DNA of 10,480 bases. It comes from Candidatus Bipolaricaulota bacterium (GTDB taxonomy: Bacteria > Bipolaricaulota > Bipolaricaulia > Bipolaricaulales > Bipolaricaulaceae). Below are positions 1 through 6,826 of this stretch, in pieces. The stretch spans positions 1-10,480 of the forward strand of contig JAJOKL010000060.1 of NCBI GenBank assembly GCA_021129895.1. Direction: 5' to 3'. Numbering within the stretch: the first letter of the stretch is position 1; every line of letters begins with the position of its first letter. The position numbers were made by a program, and so were the translations under genes. The notes beneath the pieces are model-generated. The model was not told the DNA's origin and did no database searches. It saw only the letters and a program-made list of their open reading frames with translations.

Positions 1-154
1 CGTAGAGCCGCCCGAGGGCGATCCCAGCCGCCAGCTGCAGTTCCGGTATCAGCTCGCGGGCCGCCCACCGCTCCAGCTGCGCTACATCCAGGGCCGTCCC
101 TGTGACCATCAGTCCAATCACCGTGGCCACTAGCACCAAAGCCTCCCTCTTCAC
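1..154 (-). CDS. N-terminus of an exported protein of unknown function (partial)
   Basis: Fifty-one codons without a stop run from a GTG at 154 to the window edge, so the protein is cut off after its first part. The start is chosen because a near-perfect Shine-Dalgarno (AAAGGAGGT, 158-166) sits four bases upstream of it, counted from the GGAGG core. The product begins with Lys-Arg, followed by about 16 hydrophobic residues (roughly residues 5-21, LVLVATVIGLMVTGTA), which looks like a Sec signal peptide with possible cleavage after TGTA. The mature part begins as an amphipathic helix rich in Leu, Ala and Arg. I do not recognise a family. It is transcribed away from the dead-peptidase gene at 259, sharing about 100 bases of upstream DNA. 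The next in-frame ATG would remove most of the signal peptide, so it is less likely. Confidence 0.6.
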   Translation of the reverse strand, partial: MKREALVLVATVIGLMVTGTALDVAQLERWAARELIPELQLAAGIALGRLY

Positions 155-157
155 GGT

Positions 158-166
158 ACCTCCTTT
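158..166 (-). promoter_or_regulatory. Shine-Dalgarno site deciding the start of the leftmost gene
   Basis: On the minus strand this reads AAAGGAGGT, nearly a full anti-16S match, followed by three bases and GTG. It is the main support for calling a gene in 1-154. Confidence 0.6.
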
Positions 167-222
167 CCCAACATCGCCACCTGCTGCCCAATCGTTTCGT
201 TCTCCACATCACCTCCCCCCGC

Positions 223-247
223 GAGTATCATAGCAGAGTATACTATG
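223..247. promoter_or_regulatory. Candidate divergent promoter/operator with repeats
   Basis: This is the only AT-rich patch in the 104-base gap between two divergent genes. It has a tandem near-repeat (GAGTATCATAG, then GAGTATACTAT, 13 bases apart), an inverted repeat CATAG (229-233) / CTATG (243-247), and an 8-base palindrome AGTATACT (237-244). Minus-10-like hexamers face both ways: TATCAT (226-231) and TATACT (239-244) on plus, TATGAT (232-227) on minus. No convincing minus-35 box is visible on either strand. A shared promoter with a regulator site is inferred from layout. Confidence 0.35.
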
Positions 248-258
248 AGGGAGGAGAC

Positions 259-1914
259 GTGTCAAGAAGAGGCACCTCTCTATTGCTGGGCTTGGCCCTA
301 GGGGTGGGGATTGCCCTTGCAGTGGGGGTGGGTTTGCTGTACCTGTTGCCCCAGAGCTTGGGGCGGACCTTGCCCACAAAGCGAATGCCCGGGGACCGCA
401 TCGTCCTCCATCTTCTCCCCCAATCGCCGCTGGTAGAGAGCATGGAAGAAATCCTAGTGGGCTTGGAACAGACTTTGGCCTCCCTGGCACAGGAGAGTGG
501 ATTGGGGATGGAATGCTTGCCTCCCAAGCTCAACGTATTTGTGCACCTCGACCATTCGGCTCTGCTGGAACTGGCCAACCGCAGGGAAGCACCGGACATG
601 CCAGTAGTGCTGGCCCCGGTGGACCTGATATGGGGCGAGGATCCCCGGGGTACGTTCATCCAGGTGCTGGGGGATTACTGTGGGGGGGCAAATCGCTCGC
701 GGCTGCTTAGGCATGGATTGGTTCTCGCCTTGACCTCACCGGACCCCCCTCATCTGGCTGCCGCTGCTCTCCCAGCGCCGTTTCGCCTGACTTTGGAGGA
801 ATTACTGGTGTGGGAGGAACGGGGTCGGTTTCCCCCTACCCGGTATGAGGCGCTTAACTCCCCTCACACCCGGCCCGGGGTAGGGGGAGTGAGGGAGCTC
901 AGACCACTGGACCCAGATTTAGCTGCCCTGGCCCACTCATTTGTGGCCTTCTTGCTGGAGGAATGGGGACTGCGCCAGGTGATGCAGCTCTGGCGTCCAG
1001 GAAAGCTGGCAAATAATCTAGAGCTGGTGCTGGGATTGGATGTAGCGGAGCTGGGTCAACGTTGGGCTCAACGCTTGACCGCCATCGCCCAAACCGATGC
1101 CCCTTTGCTAGTGGCCCAGGGCCGGCTGCGGGTCGGGGCCTTGGAGGAAGCCCTGGCCTTACTGGCGCCCCTCCCCGAGCCGCAAGCCGTTCGGGCACGG
1201 GCCCGAGCTTGGTTCTTATTGGGAGACCGGGCGGCCAGCGCCCGGGAACTGGCCGCGCTTGAGGAGCCGGGTGAGGTTGGCTACTGGTTGGAGGCCACGC
1301 GAGGGTGGCAGGCCCAGCGGGTGGACGGAGTGGTGGCCCATGTGGCCCCAGAATTCCCCTCGGAGCCAAGGGAATTGGCCGTCCAGGCAGCCCAGCTACT
1401 TGAAGAGATGAAGATCAGGCTGGGGATTTCTGTTCAGTTGCCACCCACAATTGTGCTGTTTTGCGGCCCCCAGGTCGTGCCCCCGGACCTGCGATCGGGA
1501 CGGGTGACGGTGCCCAGCCCCCGAGAGTTGCGGTGGGCCCTAGCCGAATTGGTGTGCTACCATCTGTGGAAAGACCGTTCTTGGTCCCAGATATTAGTGC
1601 GAGGACTGGTGCGGTACCTGGCTGAACCTCAACAGGACTACTCTGCCCTGCTGATCCGGGAGGCACAGCGGTTCGGAGGGGTCCCCCTACGTCTTTTGGA
1701 TTTCAGCAATTACCCTGGGGAAATGGTGGAGCCCTTGGCAGCCGGATTGGTGGAATACCTGCTGGAGGAATTTGAACCCCAGCTTTTGCTGGAGGTATGG
1801 ATGTTGACCTCCCCCTTGGGGGGGAGGAAGTCCCTGGACACCGCCCTCAAGGAGGTCTACGGGTTTTGCAGGAACGAACTTGAGGAAATCTTGGAGGATC
1901 TCCCCCCGCCCTGA
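259..1914 (+). CDS. Membrane-anchored protein with two degenerate peptidase-MA-like domains
   Basis: 551 residues. A GTG start is chosen because GGGAGGAG (249-256) lies just upstream; the ATG at 245 is out of frame. Residues 8-30 form one hydrophobic segment after Arg-Arg, suggesting a signal anchor with the rest outside. The body resembles the gluzincin (peptidase-MA) fold twice. Copy 1 is about 45-275: a strand-rich start, HGLVL (152-156) where HExxH is expected, a 'LEELL' turn (179-183), then an SFVAFLLEEWG helix (227-237) and a closing LGLDVAELGQRW (258-269). Copy 2 is about 358-548: AELVC (429-433) in the HExxH place, GLVRYLAE (449-456) where 'SEGLAEY' is usual, then GLVEYLLEEF. A helical linker (about 282-335) looks TPR-like. 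All metal ligands appear lost, so catalysis is unlikely and a binding or scaffold role is inferred. Fold assignment is by motif pattern only. Confidence 0.75.
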   Translation: MSRRGTSLLLGLALGVGIALAVGVGLLYLLPQSLGRTLPTKRMPGDRIVLHLLPQSPLVESMEEILVGLEQTLASLAQESGLGMECLPPKLNVFVHLDHSALLELANRREAPDMPVVLAPVDLIWGEDPRGTFIQVLGDYCGGANRSRLLRHGLVLALTSPDPPHLAAAALPAPFRLTLEELLVWEERGRFPPTRYEALNSPHTRPGVGGVRELRPLDPDLAALAHSFVAFLLEEWGLRQVMQLWRPGKLANNLELVLGLDVAELGQRWAQRLTAIAQTDAPLLVAQGRLRVGALEEALALLAPLPEPQAVRARARAWFLLGDRAASARELAALEEPGEVGYWLEATRGWQAQRVDGVVAHVAPEFPSEPRELAVQAAQLLEEMKIRLGISVQLPPTIVLFCGPQVVPPDLRSGRVTVPSPRELRWALAELVCYHLWKDRSWSQILVRGLVRYLAEPQQDYSALLIREAQRFGGVPLRLLDFSNYPGEMVEPLAAGLVEYLLEEFEPQLLLEVWMLTSPLGGRKSLDTALKEVYGFCRNELEEILEDLPPP

Positions 1915-2196
1915 GCCCGTCGGCCAACAGGGTTACACTTTCGCTTTCGGCAGTGCAGGGCATGTAAGTATGATCTCATAATCCCGCCTAAGTTCTCCGA
2001 ATTTTTACTAGCCATCTGGGGGATGCGCTTTGCGTTCGCCATGTTCAACCCAGCCGAGGTTGTCACAGGGGGGGTACCATCCGAGACTTGTATCACGCGC
2101 TTGAACTTCTGGCCCGGGCCAGGATTTACCTTGCGCCTCCGGAAAGCGGTGGAGCCTAACTACAGGGGTTTGGCGGCGGGGCAGATGTCCCGGTAG
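1915..2196 (+). other. Stop-free frame in the convergent gap, possible gene remnant
   Basis: The gap between the two convergent genes (1915-2159) has no recognised gene. The frame continuing directly after the TGA of the upstream gene stays open for 93 codons to a TAG at 2194, running into the 3' end of the helicase gene. The first in-frame start is ATG 2023, which would give a 57-residue product. The predicted peptide is protein-like, with QCRACKYDLIIPPKFSEFLL followed by an aromatic-rich stretch and a CxxC pair. By hand count third positions are about two-thirds GC against about 45% at the other two positions, mildly coding-like. The absence of a start before 2023 suggests a 5'-truncated remnant rather than a live gene, and chance is not excluded. 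Confidence 0.2.
2107..2124. terminator. GC-rich palindrome between convergent genes, weak terminator candidate
   Basis: A perfect 14-base palindrome CTGGCCCGGGCCAG (2109-2122) extends by one wobble and one A-U pair when read as plus-strand RNA. It is followed on plus by ATTTACC, a poor U-tract of three, and on minus by none. It lies about 190 bases past the plus gene's stop and 36 bases past the helicase stop. A role in bidirectional termination is possible but weakly supported. Confidence 0.25.
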
Positions 2197-5087
2197 GCGC
2201 AGGGGCGGCAGGCGCCGAAAGAAGGCCGCGGGGAAAAATCCCGGGCCCGGATCCCCCTCTCCGCCTCCCGGATCGCCTCCGCCGCCCGCCCCAGCATCCG
2301 GTCCGTGGGCCTGGCCCGGCCCACCACCACCCCCGCCGAGCCCAGGAACCGCAGCTGCACCTCTCGGGGGCGGACCCCGAACAGTCGCTCGTAGGCCAGG
2401 GCGTAGATGGCGAGCTGCAGCGACTCCCGCGTGCGGCGGCCGGCGGCGTCGCCCGTCACCTGGCTCGTCTTGTAGTCGATGATCACCGCCCCGTGCCCCT
2501 CTCGGTCCACCCGGTCCCAGTAGCCCACCACCTTGGCCGTCCCTTCCGCGAAGGCGAAGTACTTCTCCACGAACGCCACCGAGGCGTCGCTTCCCTCCTC
2601 GAACTCGTAAACGGCGCGCAGGGCCTGTTCCCCTTGGGCGAGCATCTCCGCCTCCTGCTGGGCGGACAGAAAACCCTCGCTGCGCCAGGCGTCCCGGAAC
2701 ACCCGCAGCACGTCGGAGAGGGGCAGGGTCCGCCCCTGGAGCCTAGCCATGTGGTAGGCCTGGATGGCCCGGTGCACGGCGTGGCCGTAGATCACGGTGG
2801 GATGGAGACGGATCGGGACCCGCAGCACGTGGATGTACCGGTACTTCAGGGGGCAGGTGAGCCAGTCGTCCACCTGCTGGTAGGACAGGGTCAGGGGGGC
2901 ATCGGGTTCAATGGTCGGCTCGGCCAGGGGGGGCTCTTTTCCGGCCCGGGCGATCCTGAGGAGGGCCGGGGCCCCCGGCCCCTCGGGGGCCACCCCCGCT
3001 GGACCCAGCGCCTCCAGGACGAACCGGGACACCTTGGCCGCCCTTTTCCTGGGCGGCTCCCCGGGAGGCCGGTAGTCGGAGGCGGAAAGGAGAAAGAGGT
3101 ACCGCTTGGCCCGGGTCATCCCCACGTAGAAGAGGCGCCTCTGCTCCTCCAGGTGCGCCACGTCCCGGGGCAAGGAGGGCTCCCGCAGCTCCTCCGGGAG
3201 GTCAAAGGCCGGCCGCCTGGGCCGCCCGGGGAAGAAGTCCTCGGAAAGCCCCGTCAGAAACACCGCCTCGAACTCCAGGCCCTTGGCCTGGTGGAAGGTC
3301 ATCACCTGCAGGGCGTCCGTGCCCGGCTCCGCCTCCCCCACCAGGGGGGACCAGCCCAGGGCCCGCAGCTGCTCCACGTAGCGTACGAACCAAGGCACGC
3401 GGTCATGCCTGGCCACTTCCTGAAACCGGCGCACCACGTGCTCGAAGAAGTCGGCGATGTTCTCCAGGGCCCGGCCCGCCCCGGGCTCGTCCGAGTGGGC
3501 CAGGGCCTCCAGGTACCTGGTCCGCTCCATGAGGAAGGCATAAAGCACCCGGCCGGTGGGATTCCCCCTGGCCAGGGCCTCGCAGTGGACGAGGTCAGCC
3601 AGGGCCCGCTTGCCCGCTTCCTGCCCCTCCGCAGAGAGGCCCCCCGCTTCCAGGGCCGCCGCCAGCACCTCCCGCAATGGCCGGTGCCCCCGCTGGGCGC
3701 GGGCGGTGAGGAGGGCCAGGTCCTCCCCGGGCAGGCGGTAGATGGGCGAACCCAAAAGGTGATACAGGGCCTGATCGTCCCTGGGGTCGGCCACGCACTT
3801 CAGGAAGGAGAGGACCAGCTTGATCTCCTCCTGGTCGAACAGGCCCGCCCCGAACCTGCCCGCCAGCACCCACGGCACCCCGGCCTCGGACAGGGCCTTG
3901 AGGTAGGGATCCGGCCGATACCGGTTGCGGTAAAGCACCGCCATCTCCCGGTAAGGGACGCCGGCTTTCGCCAGCTCCCGCACCTTCTGGGCCAGGAACT
4001 CCGCCTCCTCCACCACGGTGGGGAAGTGGTGGTGGCTGGGGGCGGGGCCGGACCCTTTGGCCGCATGCAGGTCCTTCTCGATCCGGTGGGGGATCTCCCC
4101 CCGCTGGGACAGCGCCTCCAGGCGATGGGCGTTGTGCCTGATCAGCCTGAGGGAGGCGGACAGGATCTGGGAGGTGGAGCGGTAGTTCTCCTTGAGCACG
4201 ATCACCCTGGCCTCGGGGAATGCCTTGAGGAAGGAAAGCAGGTTGTCCCAGGGCACCCCCCGAAACCCGTAGATGGCCTGGTCGTCGTCCCCCACCACGG
4301 TGACGTTGCGGTGCCCGGAGAGGAGCTCCACTAGCTTGAGCTCGGCTTTGCTCGTGTCCTGGAACTCGTCCGCCAGGACGAACGGGAACCGACGGTGGTA
4401 CTCAGAAAGAAGCCCCGGCCGCTCCGAGAGTAGCCTGACCGCCCGCAGCACCAGGTCCCCGAAGTCCACCATCCCCTCGGCCTGGAGGAGCTCCTGGTAG
4501 GCGGCGTAGATCTCCCCCAGCTCCTGGTGGAGGTCGAGCTCGTCCTGGGGGAGCGTGCCCGCCTCCCAAGCCCGTTCCACCCAACCCAGGTAATCCTCAG
4601 GTGAAAAACCCTCGTCCTTGGCCCGGTGGATGAGGGAAAGGAGCGGCGCCAGGAACCTGAGCGGCTGGCGCAGGGCCTTGGGCTTTAAAGTCTTCAGGGG
4701 GAGCTCCCACAGGTGATCGAGCAAAAACACCCGCTGGTCCCACTCGTCCAGGATCTTGAAGTCCGGGGGCAGGCCGGCCAGGGGCGCGTTCTCCCTCAGG
4801 ATCCGTTCACAAACTGAGTGGTAGGTGGCCACCCAGGCGTCCAGGGCGGCGTAGCCCACCCAGTCGAACGCCCGGTCCAGCATCTCCTCGGCCGCCTGAT
4901 GGGAGAAGGTGAACACCAGAAGCTGGCTGGGGCGCTGGACGAGGCCCTCGGCGATGAGGTAAGCGATGCGGCGAGTGATGACGGTGGTCTTGCCAGTGCC
5001 CACGCCGGCAAGGACGAGGAGCGGCCCCTCCCGGTGGGTGACCGCCTCCAGCTGCTCCGGGTTCAGGCCTGAAAGGACGTCTCTCAT
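2160..5087 (-). CDS. UvrD/AdnAB-type helicase fused to Fe-S PD-(D/E)XK nuclease
   Basis: 975 residues, superfamily 1A helicase plus RecB-family nuclease, expected in double-strand-break end resection or recombination. Helicase motifs appear in order: Q12, Walker A AGVGTGKT (27-34), Ia TFSHQAAEEM (60-69), II ADEFQDTS (239-246), III VVGDDDQAIYGFRG (264-277), IV ENYRST (300-305), V TFHQAKGLEF (597-606), VI RLFYVGMTRAK (651-661). After a linker (about 670-730) comes a Cas4/AddB-like nuclease: H769, D858, D871 and K873 (IDYK), and QLAIYAL (891-897). C745 with C960, C963 and C969 reproduces the C...C-x2-C-x5-C iron-sulfur pattern of AddB. Length and architecture match mycobacterial AdnA/AdnB rather than plain UvrD (about 720 residues). 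No partner subunit is visible nearby. The ATG at 5087 lacks a Shine-Dalgarno. Confidence 0.93.
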   Translation of the reverse strand: MRDVLSGLNPEQLEAVTHREGPLLVLAGVGTGKTTVITRRIAYLIAEGLVQRPSQLLVFTFSHQAAEEMLDRAFDWVGYAALDAWVATYHSVCERILRENAPLAGLPPDFKILDEWDQRVFLLDHLWELPLKTLKPKALRQPLRFLAPLLSLIHRAKDEGFSPEDYLGWVERAWEAGTLPQDELDLHQELGEIYAAYQELLQAEGMVDFGDLVLRAVRLLSERPGLLSEYHRRFPFVLADEFQDTSKAELKLVELLSGHRNVTVVGDDDQAIYGFRGVPWDNLLSFLKAFPEARVIVLKENYRSTSQILSASLRLIRHNAHRLEALSQRGEIPHRIEKDLHAAKGSGPAPSHHHFPTVVEEAEFLAQKVRELAKAGVPYREMAVLYRNRYRPDPYLKALSEAGVPWVLAGRFGAGLFDQEEIKLVLSFLKCVADPRDDQALYHLLGSPIYRLPGEDLALLTARAQRGHRPLREVLAAALEAGGLSAEGQEAGKRALADLVHCEALARGNPTGRVLYAFLMERTRYLEALAHSDEPGAGRALENIADFFEHVVRRFQEVARHDRVPWFVRYVEQLRALGWSPLVGEAEPGTDALQVMTFHQAKGLEFEAVFLTGLSEDFFPGRPRRPAFDLPEELREPSLPRDVAHLEEQRRLFYVGMTRAKRYLFLLSASDYRPPGEPPRKRAAKVSRFVLEALGPAGVAPEGPGAPALLRIARAGKEPPLAEPTIEPDAPLTLSYQQVDDWLTCPLKYRYIHVLRVPIRLHPTVIYGHAVHRAIQAYHMARLQGRTLPLSDVLRVFRDAWRSEGFLSAQQEAEMLAQGEQALRAVYEFEEGSDASVAFVEKYFAFAEGTAKVVGYWDRVDREGHGAVIIDYKTSQVTGDAAGRRTRESLQLAIYALAYERLFGVRPREVQLRFLGSAGVVVGRARPTDRMLGRAAEAIREAERGIRARDFSPRPSFGACRPCAYRDICPAAKPL

Positions 5088-5094
5088 CGCAGGT

Positions 5095-5100
5095 AGTGTA
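5095..5100 (-). promoter_or_regulatory. Candidate minus-10 box for leaderless start of the helicase gene
   Basis: The minus strand reads TACACT, then seven bases (ACCTGCG), then the ATG at 5087. A transcript starting about seven bases after a minus-10 would begin at the A of the ATG, and no purine-rich ribosome site lies upstream of it. This is the TANNNT-to-ATG geometry of leaderless genes in Deinococcus-type bacteria. No good minus-35 is present, so the call is tentative. Confidence 0.3.
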
Positions 5101-5221
5101 CGCCAAGCCCGGGGCCCGCGCCGGCGGGGGGCTCCAGGAAAGCTACGGGCGGTGGAGGAGAAATCGGTCCGTATGTGACTGGCATTACAGACAAACCGGG
5201 GGCCGCCGGCTATACTTTAGC

Positions 5222-5288
5222 GGTGGTTACCACCCCCTCATCCGGTGCACCACCGGCTTGGGCGACCGTTCCCCCCACGGTCGCCCAA
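5222..5288 (-). terminator. Three consecutive hairpins after the valS-prsW operon
   Basis: The 211-base gap 5088-5298 holds no gene that I can support. Ten bases after the prsW-like stop is a strong hairpin: a 12-bp stem (5258-5269 with 5277-5288, TTGGGCGACCGT) and a 7-base loop. Next comes CCGGTG-CAC-CACCGG (5242-5256), then GGTGG-TTA-CCACC (5222-5234). Position fits transcription termination or 3'-end protection of the leftward operon. On the minus strand no U-tract follows the big stem; on plus ACCTTTT follows it (5289-5295), but no plus gene precedes it. The rest of the gap is GC-rich leader of the helicase gene. Confidence 0.5.
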
Positions 5289-5298
5289 ACCTTTTGCC

Positions 5299-5990
5299 TC
5301 AGCCTATGGCCTGAAGCAAAAGGCCCAACGCGAGCACCAGGAGCGGGTAAAGGATCATCACCCCCAGGGCCCAGCCCCCGGGGGTTCCCCGGTCCTTCCT
5401 CATCAAGGGGCCGACGTTCTCCCAGCCCCAGCGGTGGACCACCAGCCCGGCCTGCCAGGGATCCAGCCGCCGGAGGGCCTGACGCAGCTTAAAGGGGGAG
5501 CGGCGCCCGGCCCACAGGAACCAGATGACCCCCCACCCCAGCGTCAAGGCGGCGTAGGTCGCCGCTAGTGCATGGGCAGGGCCCGAGCGGCCACTATCTC
5601 CCCCAGCGGCAGCCCTTGAGTCACCCCGCCTACCAAGTACTGAAAACCCTCCACCGCCTCGAACCCCGCCCCCAAGAAGGCCAGGGTCAGCATCCCCTCC
5701 GCCGGCCCCACCCACGCCTCCCCGGCCAGCCGCCGCAGCAGCACCAGTCCCAGGGTCAACTTCACCCCTTCCTCCAGGCCCCCGGCGGTGAGGAACGCCC
5801 CCAACACCCCCTCCCCGGGCCAGCCCCCCGCTCGCCGCGCCAGCAGCACCAACAGCGTCCCGGACATGCCGAGCAGGAACCCCAACGCCAGGTCCTGGGT
5901 GGGGGGCCAGGGATGAAGCCGCCGCAACGCGACAAGCAGGGGAAGCAGCATCCCCACCGCTATGTAAGCGGCCCGCACGTACTCGCCCAT
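5299..5990 (-). pseudogene. prsW: PrsW-like membrane protease, frameshifted as read
   Basis: PrsW-family (M82) proteases are multi-pass membrane enzymes; Bacillus subtilis PrsW cuts the anti-sigma factor RsiW. The first frame (5990 to a TAG at 5565, 141 residues) has helices at about 8-22, 33-50 and 61-71, then motif EEGVK (73-77) and GFEAVEGFQY (109-118), matching EExxK and FxxxE. It then meets a stop right after RALPMH. The minus-one frame continues as HALAATYAALTLGW plus another membrane helix, to a TGA at 5299. Adding one C to the CCC run at 5574-5576 restores R-A-L-P-H-A, the family's third (His) motif, and yields a 230-residue protein, the normal length. The gene starts 11 bases after cdsA as the last operon member. 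A sequencing error or a recent mutation both fit; I see no slippery heptamer that would argue for programmed shifting. Confidence 0.75.
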
Positions 5991-6001
5991 GGCCCTTGGC
6001 C

Positions 6002-6826
6002 TCAGAAGCGGCCCAGCAAGAAGCGCATGTAGAAGAAGTAGATGGGGAGAGCGGCGAGCAGGCCATCGATCCGATCCAGGATCCCCCCGTGCCCAGGGAG
6101 CAGTCGCCCGGCGTCCTTCACCCCTGCCGCGCGCTTCAACAGCGACTCGAACAGATCACCCAGCTGCACGAACGCCCCCACCCCCACCCCTAGGGCCAGC
6201 ATGTGCGGCAACTGCCTGGAAAAATCCTCCCAGAAGGGGGGGCAGACCAACGCCCCCAAGGCAGCGACGGCCAACCCCCCCGCCACCCCTTCCCAGGTCT
6301 TGGCCAGCGAAATCCGAGGCAGCAATTGATGGCGGCCGATGAGGCTGCCCACGAAATAGGCTCCGACGTCGTACCCCCACACGATGAGGAAGAACTGCAC
6401 CAGATACCAGAAGCCACCCCGATACAGGAGGTAGATGAAGCTCAGCAGACCCGGGATGTAGAGGAACCCGAATATCCCGGCCAGGGATGCGAAGAACCCC
6501 TCCCGGGGGCCTCGGCGGAAGAAGCTGTACACCACGATCAGATATGCCACCCCCCAGCCCACCACCAGCGCGTAGCGGCCGTCCCACAGCCCGGCCAACA
6601 TGAGGTACGCCGGGATGGCCCCCAGGAACAGCTCCCGGGGCAAGGGGACCTCCAGGCGGCCCACCAGGTACAGGTACTCCCACCCTGCGATCAGCCCCAC
6701 CGCGGACAACAACACCCCCACCAGCCAGTCTTGGCCGAATTGCTCAGCGGACCAGAACACCCCCAGCACCGCGGGGATGGCCACCACCGCGGTCAGCAGC
6801 CGATACCCCAATGTCTTGGGGTTCAT
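6002..6826 (-). CDS. cdsA: Phosphatidate cytidylyltransferase (CDP-diglyceride synthase)
   Basis: 274 residues. It makes CDP-diacylglycerol from phosphatidic acid and CTP in the inner membrane, the branch point of phospholipid synthesis. The family signature is complete near the C-terminus: SLLKRAAGVKD (228-238) followed by PGHGGILDRID (244-254), with the metal-binding aspartates. The upstream conserved block is also present: WGYDVGAYFVG (150-160), then ISLAKTWEG (172-180). About seven or eight hydrophobic helices span the chain, as in other CdsA proteins. The frame is open for 42 further codons upstream, but that stretch is uppS in another frame; the ATG at 6826 is chosen because it overlaps the uppS stop as ATGA and gives the usual N-terminus. 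This overlap implies translational coupling to uppS. Confidence 0.96.
   Translation of the reverse strand: MNPKTLGYRLLTAVVAIPAVLGVFWSAEQFGQDWLVGVLLSAVGLIAGWEYLYLVGRLEVPLPRELFLGAIPAYLMLAGLWDGRYALVVGWGVAYLIVVYSFFRRGPREGFFASLAGIFGFLYIPGLLSFIYLLYRGGFWYLVQFFLIVWGYDVGAYFVGSLIGRHQLLPRISLAKTWEGVAGGLAVAALGALVCPPFWEDFSRQLPHMLALGVGVGAFVQLGDLFESLLKRAAGVKDAGRLLPGHGGILDRIDGLLAALPIYFFYMRFLLGRF

Noticed and set aside
1912..1914. TGA of the dead-peptidase gene as a recoded (read-through or selenocysteine) codon
   Set aside because: The protein ends in a natural charged, Pro-rich tail at the end of its second domain, and I see no clear hairpin immediately after the TGA. The open frame beyond is better treated as a separate remnant.
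2493..4334. 613-codon open frame on the plus strand inside the helicase gene
   Set aside because: It lies fully antisense to a gene with all helicase motifs intact. Its Gly/Pro/His/Gln-rich product with no domain is typical of the reverse strand of GC-rich coding DNA.
5175..5492. 105-codon plus-strand frame after a TATACT-like box at about 5211
   Set aside because: The product is Pro/Ser/Gly low complexity, it runs antisense into the prsW-like gene, and no minus-35 or ribosome site supports it.
6176..6191. CCCCCAC-type short tandem repeat
   Set aside because: It is a brief low-complexity run within cdsA coding sequence (minus strand) and is explained by Gly/Val codons.
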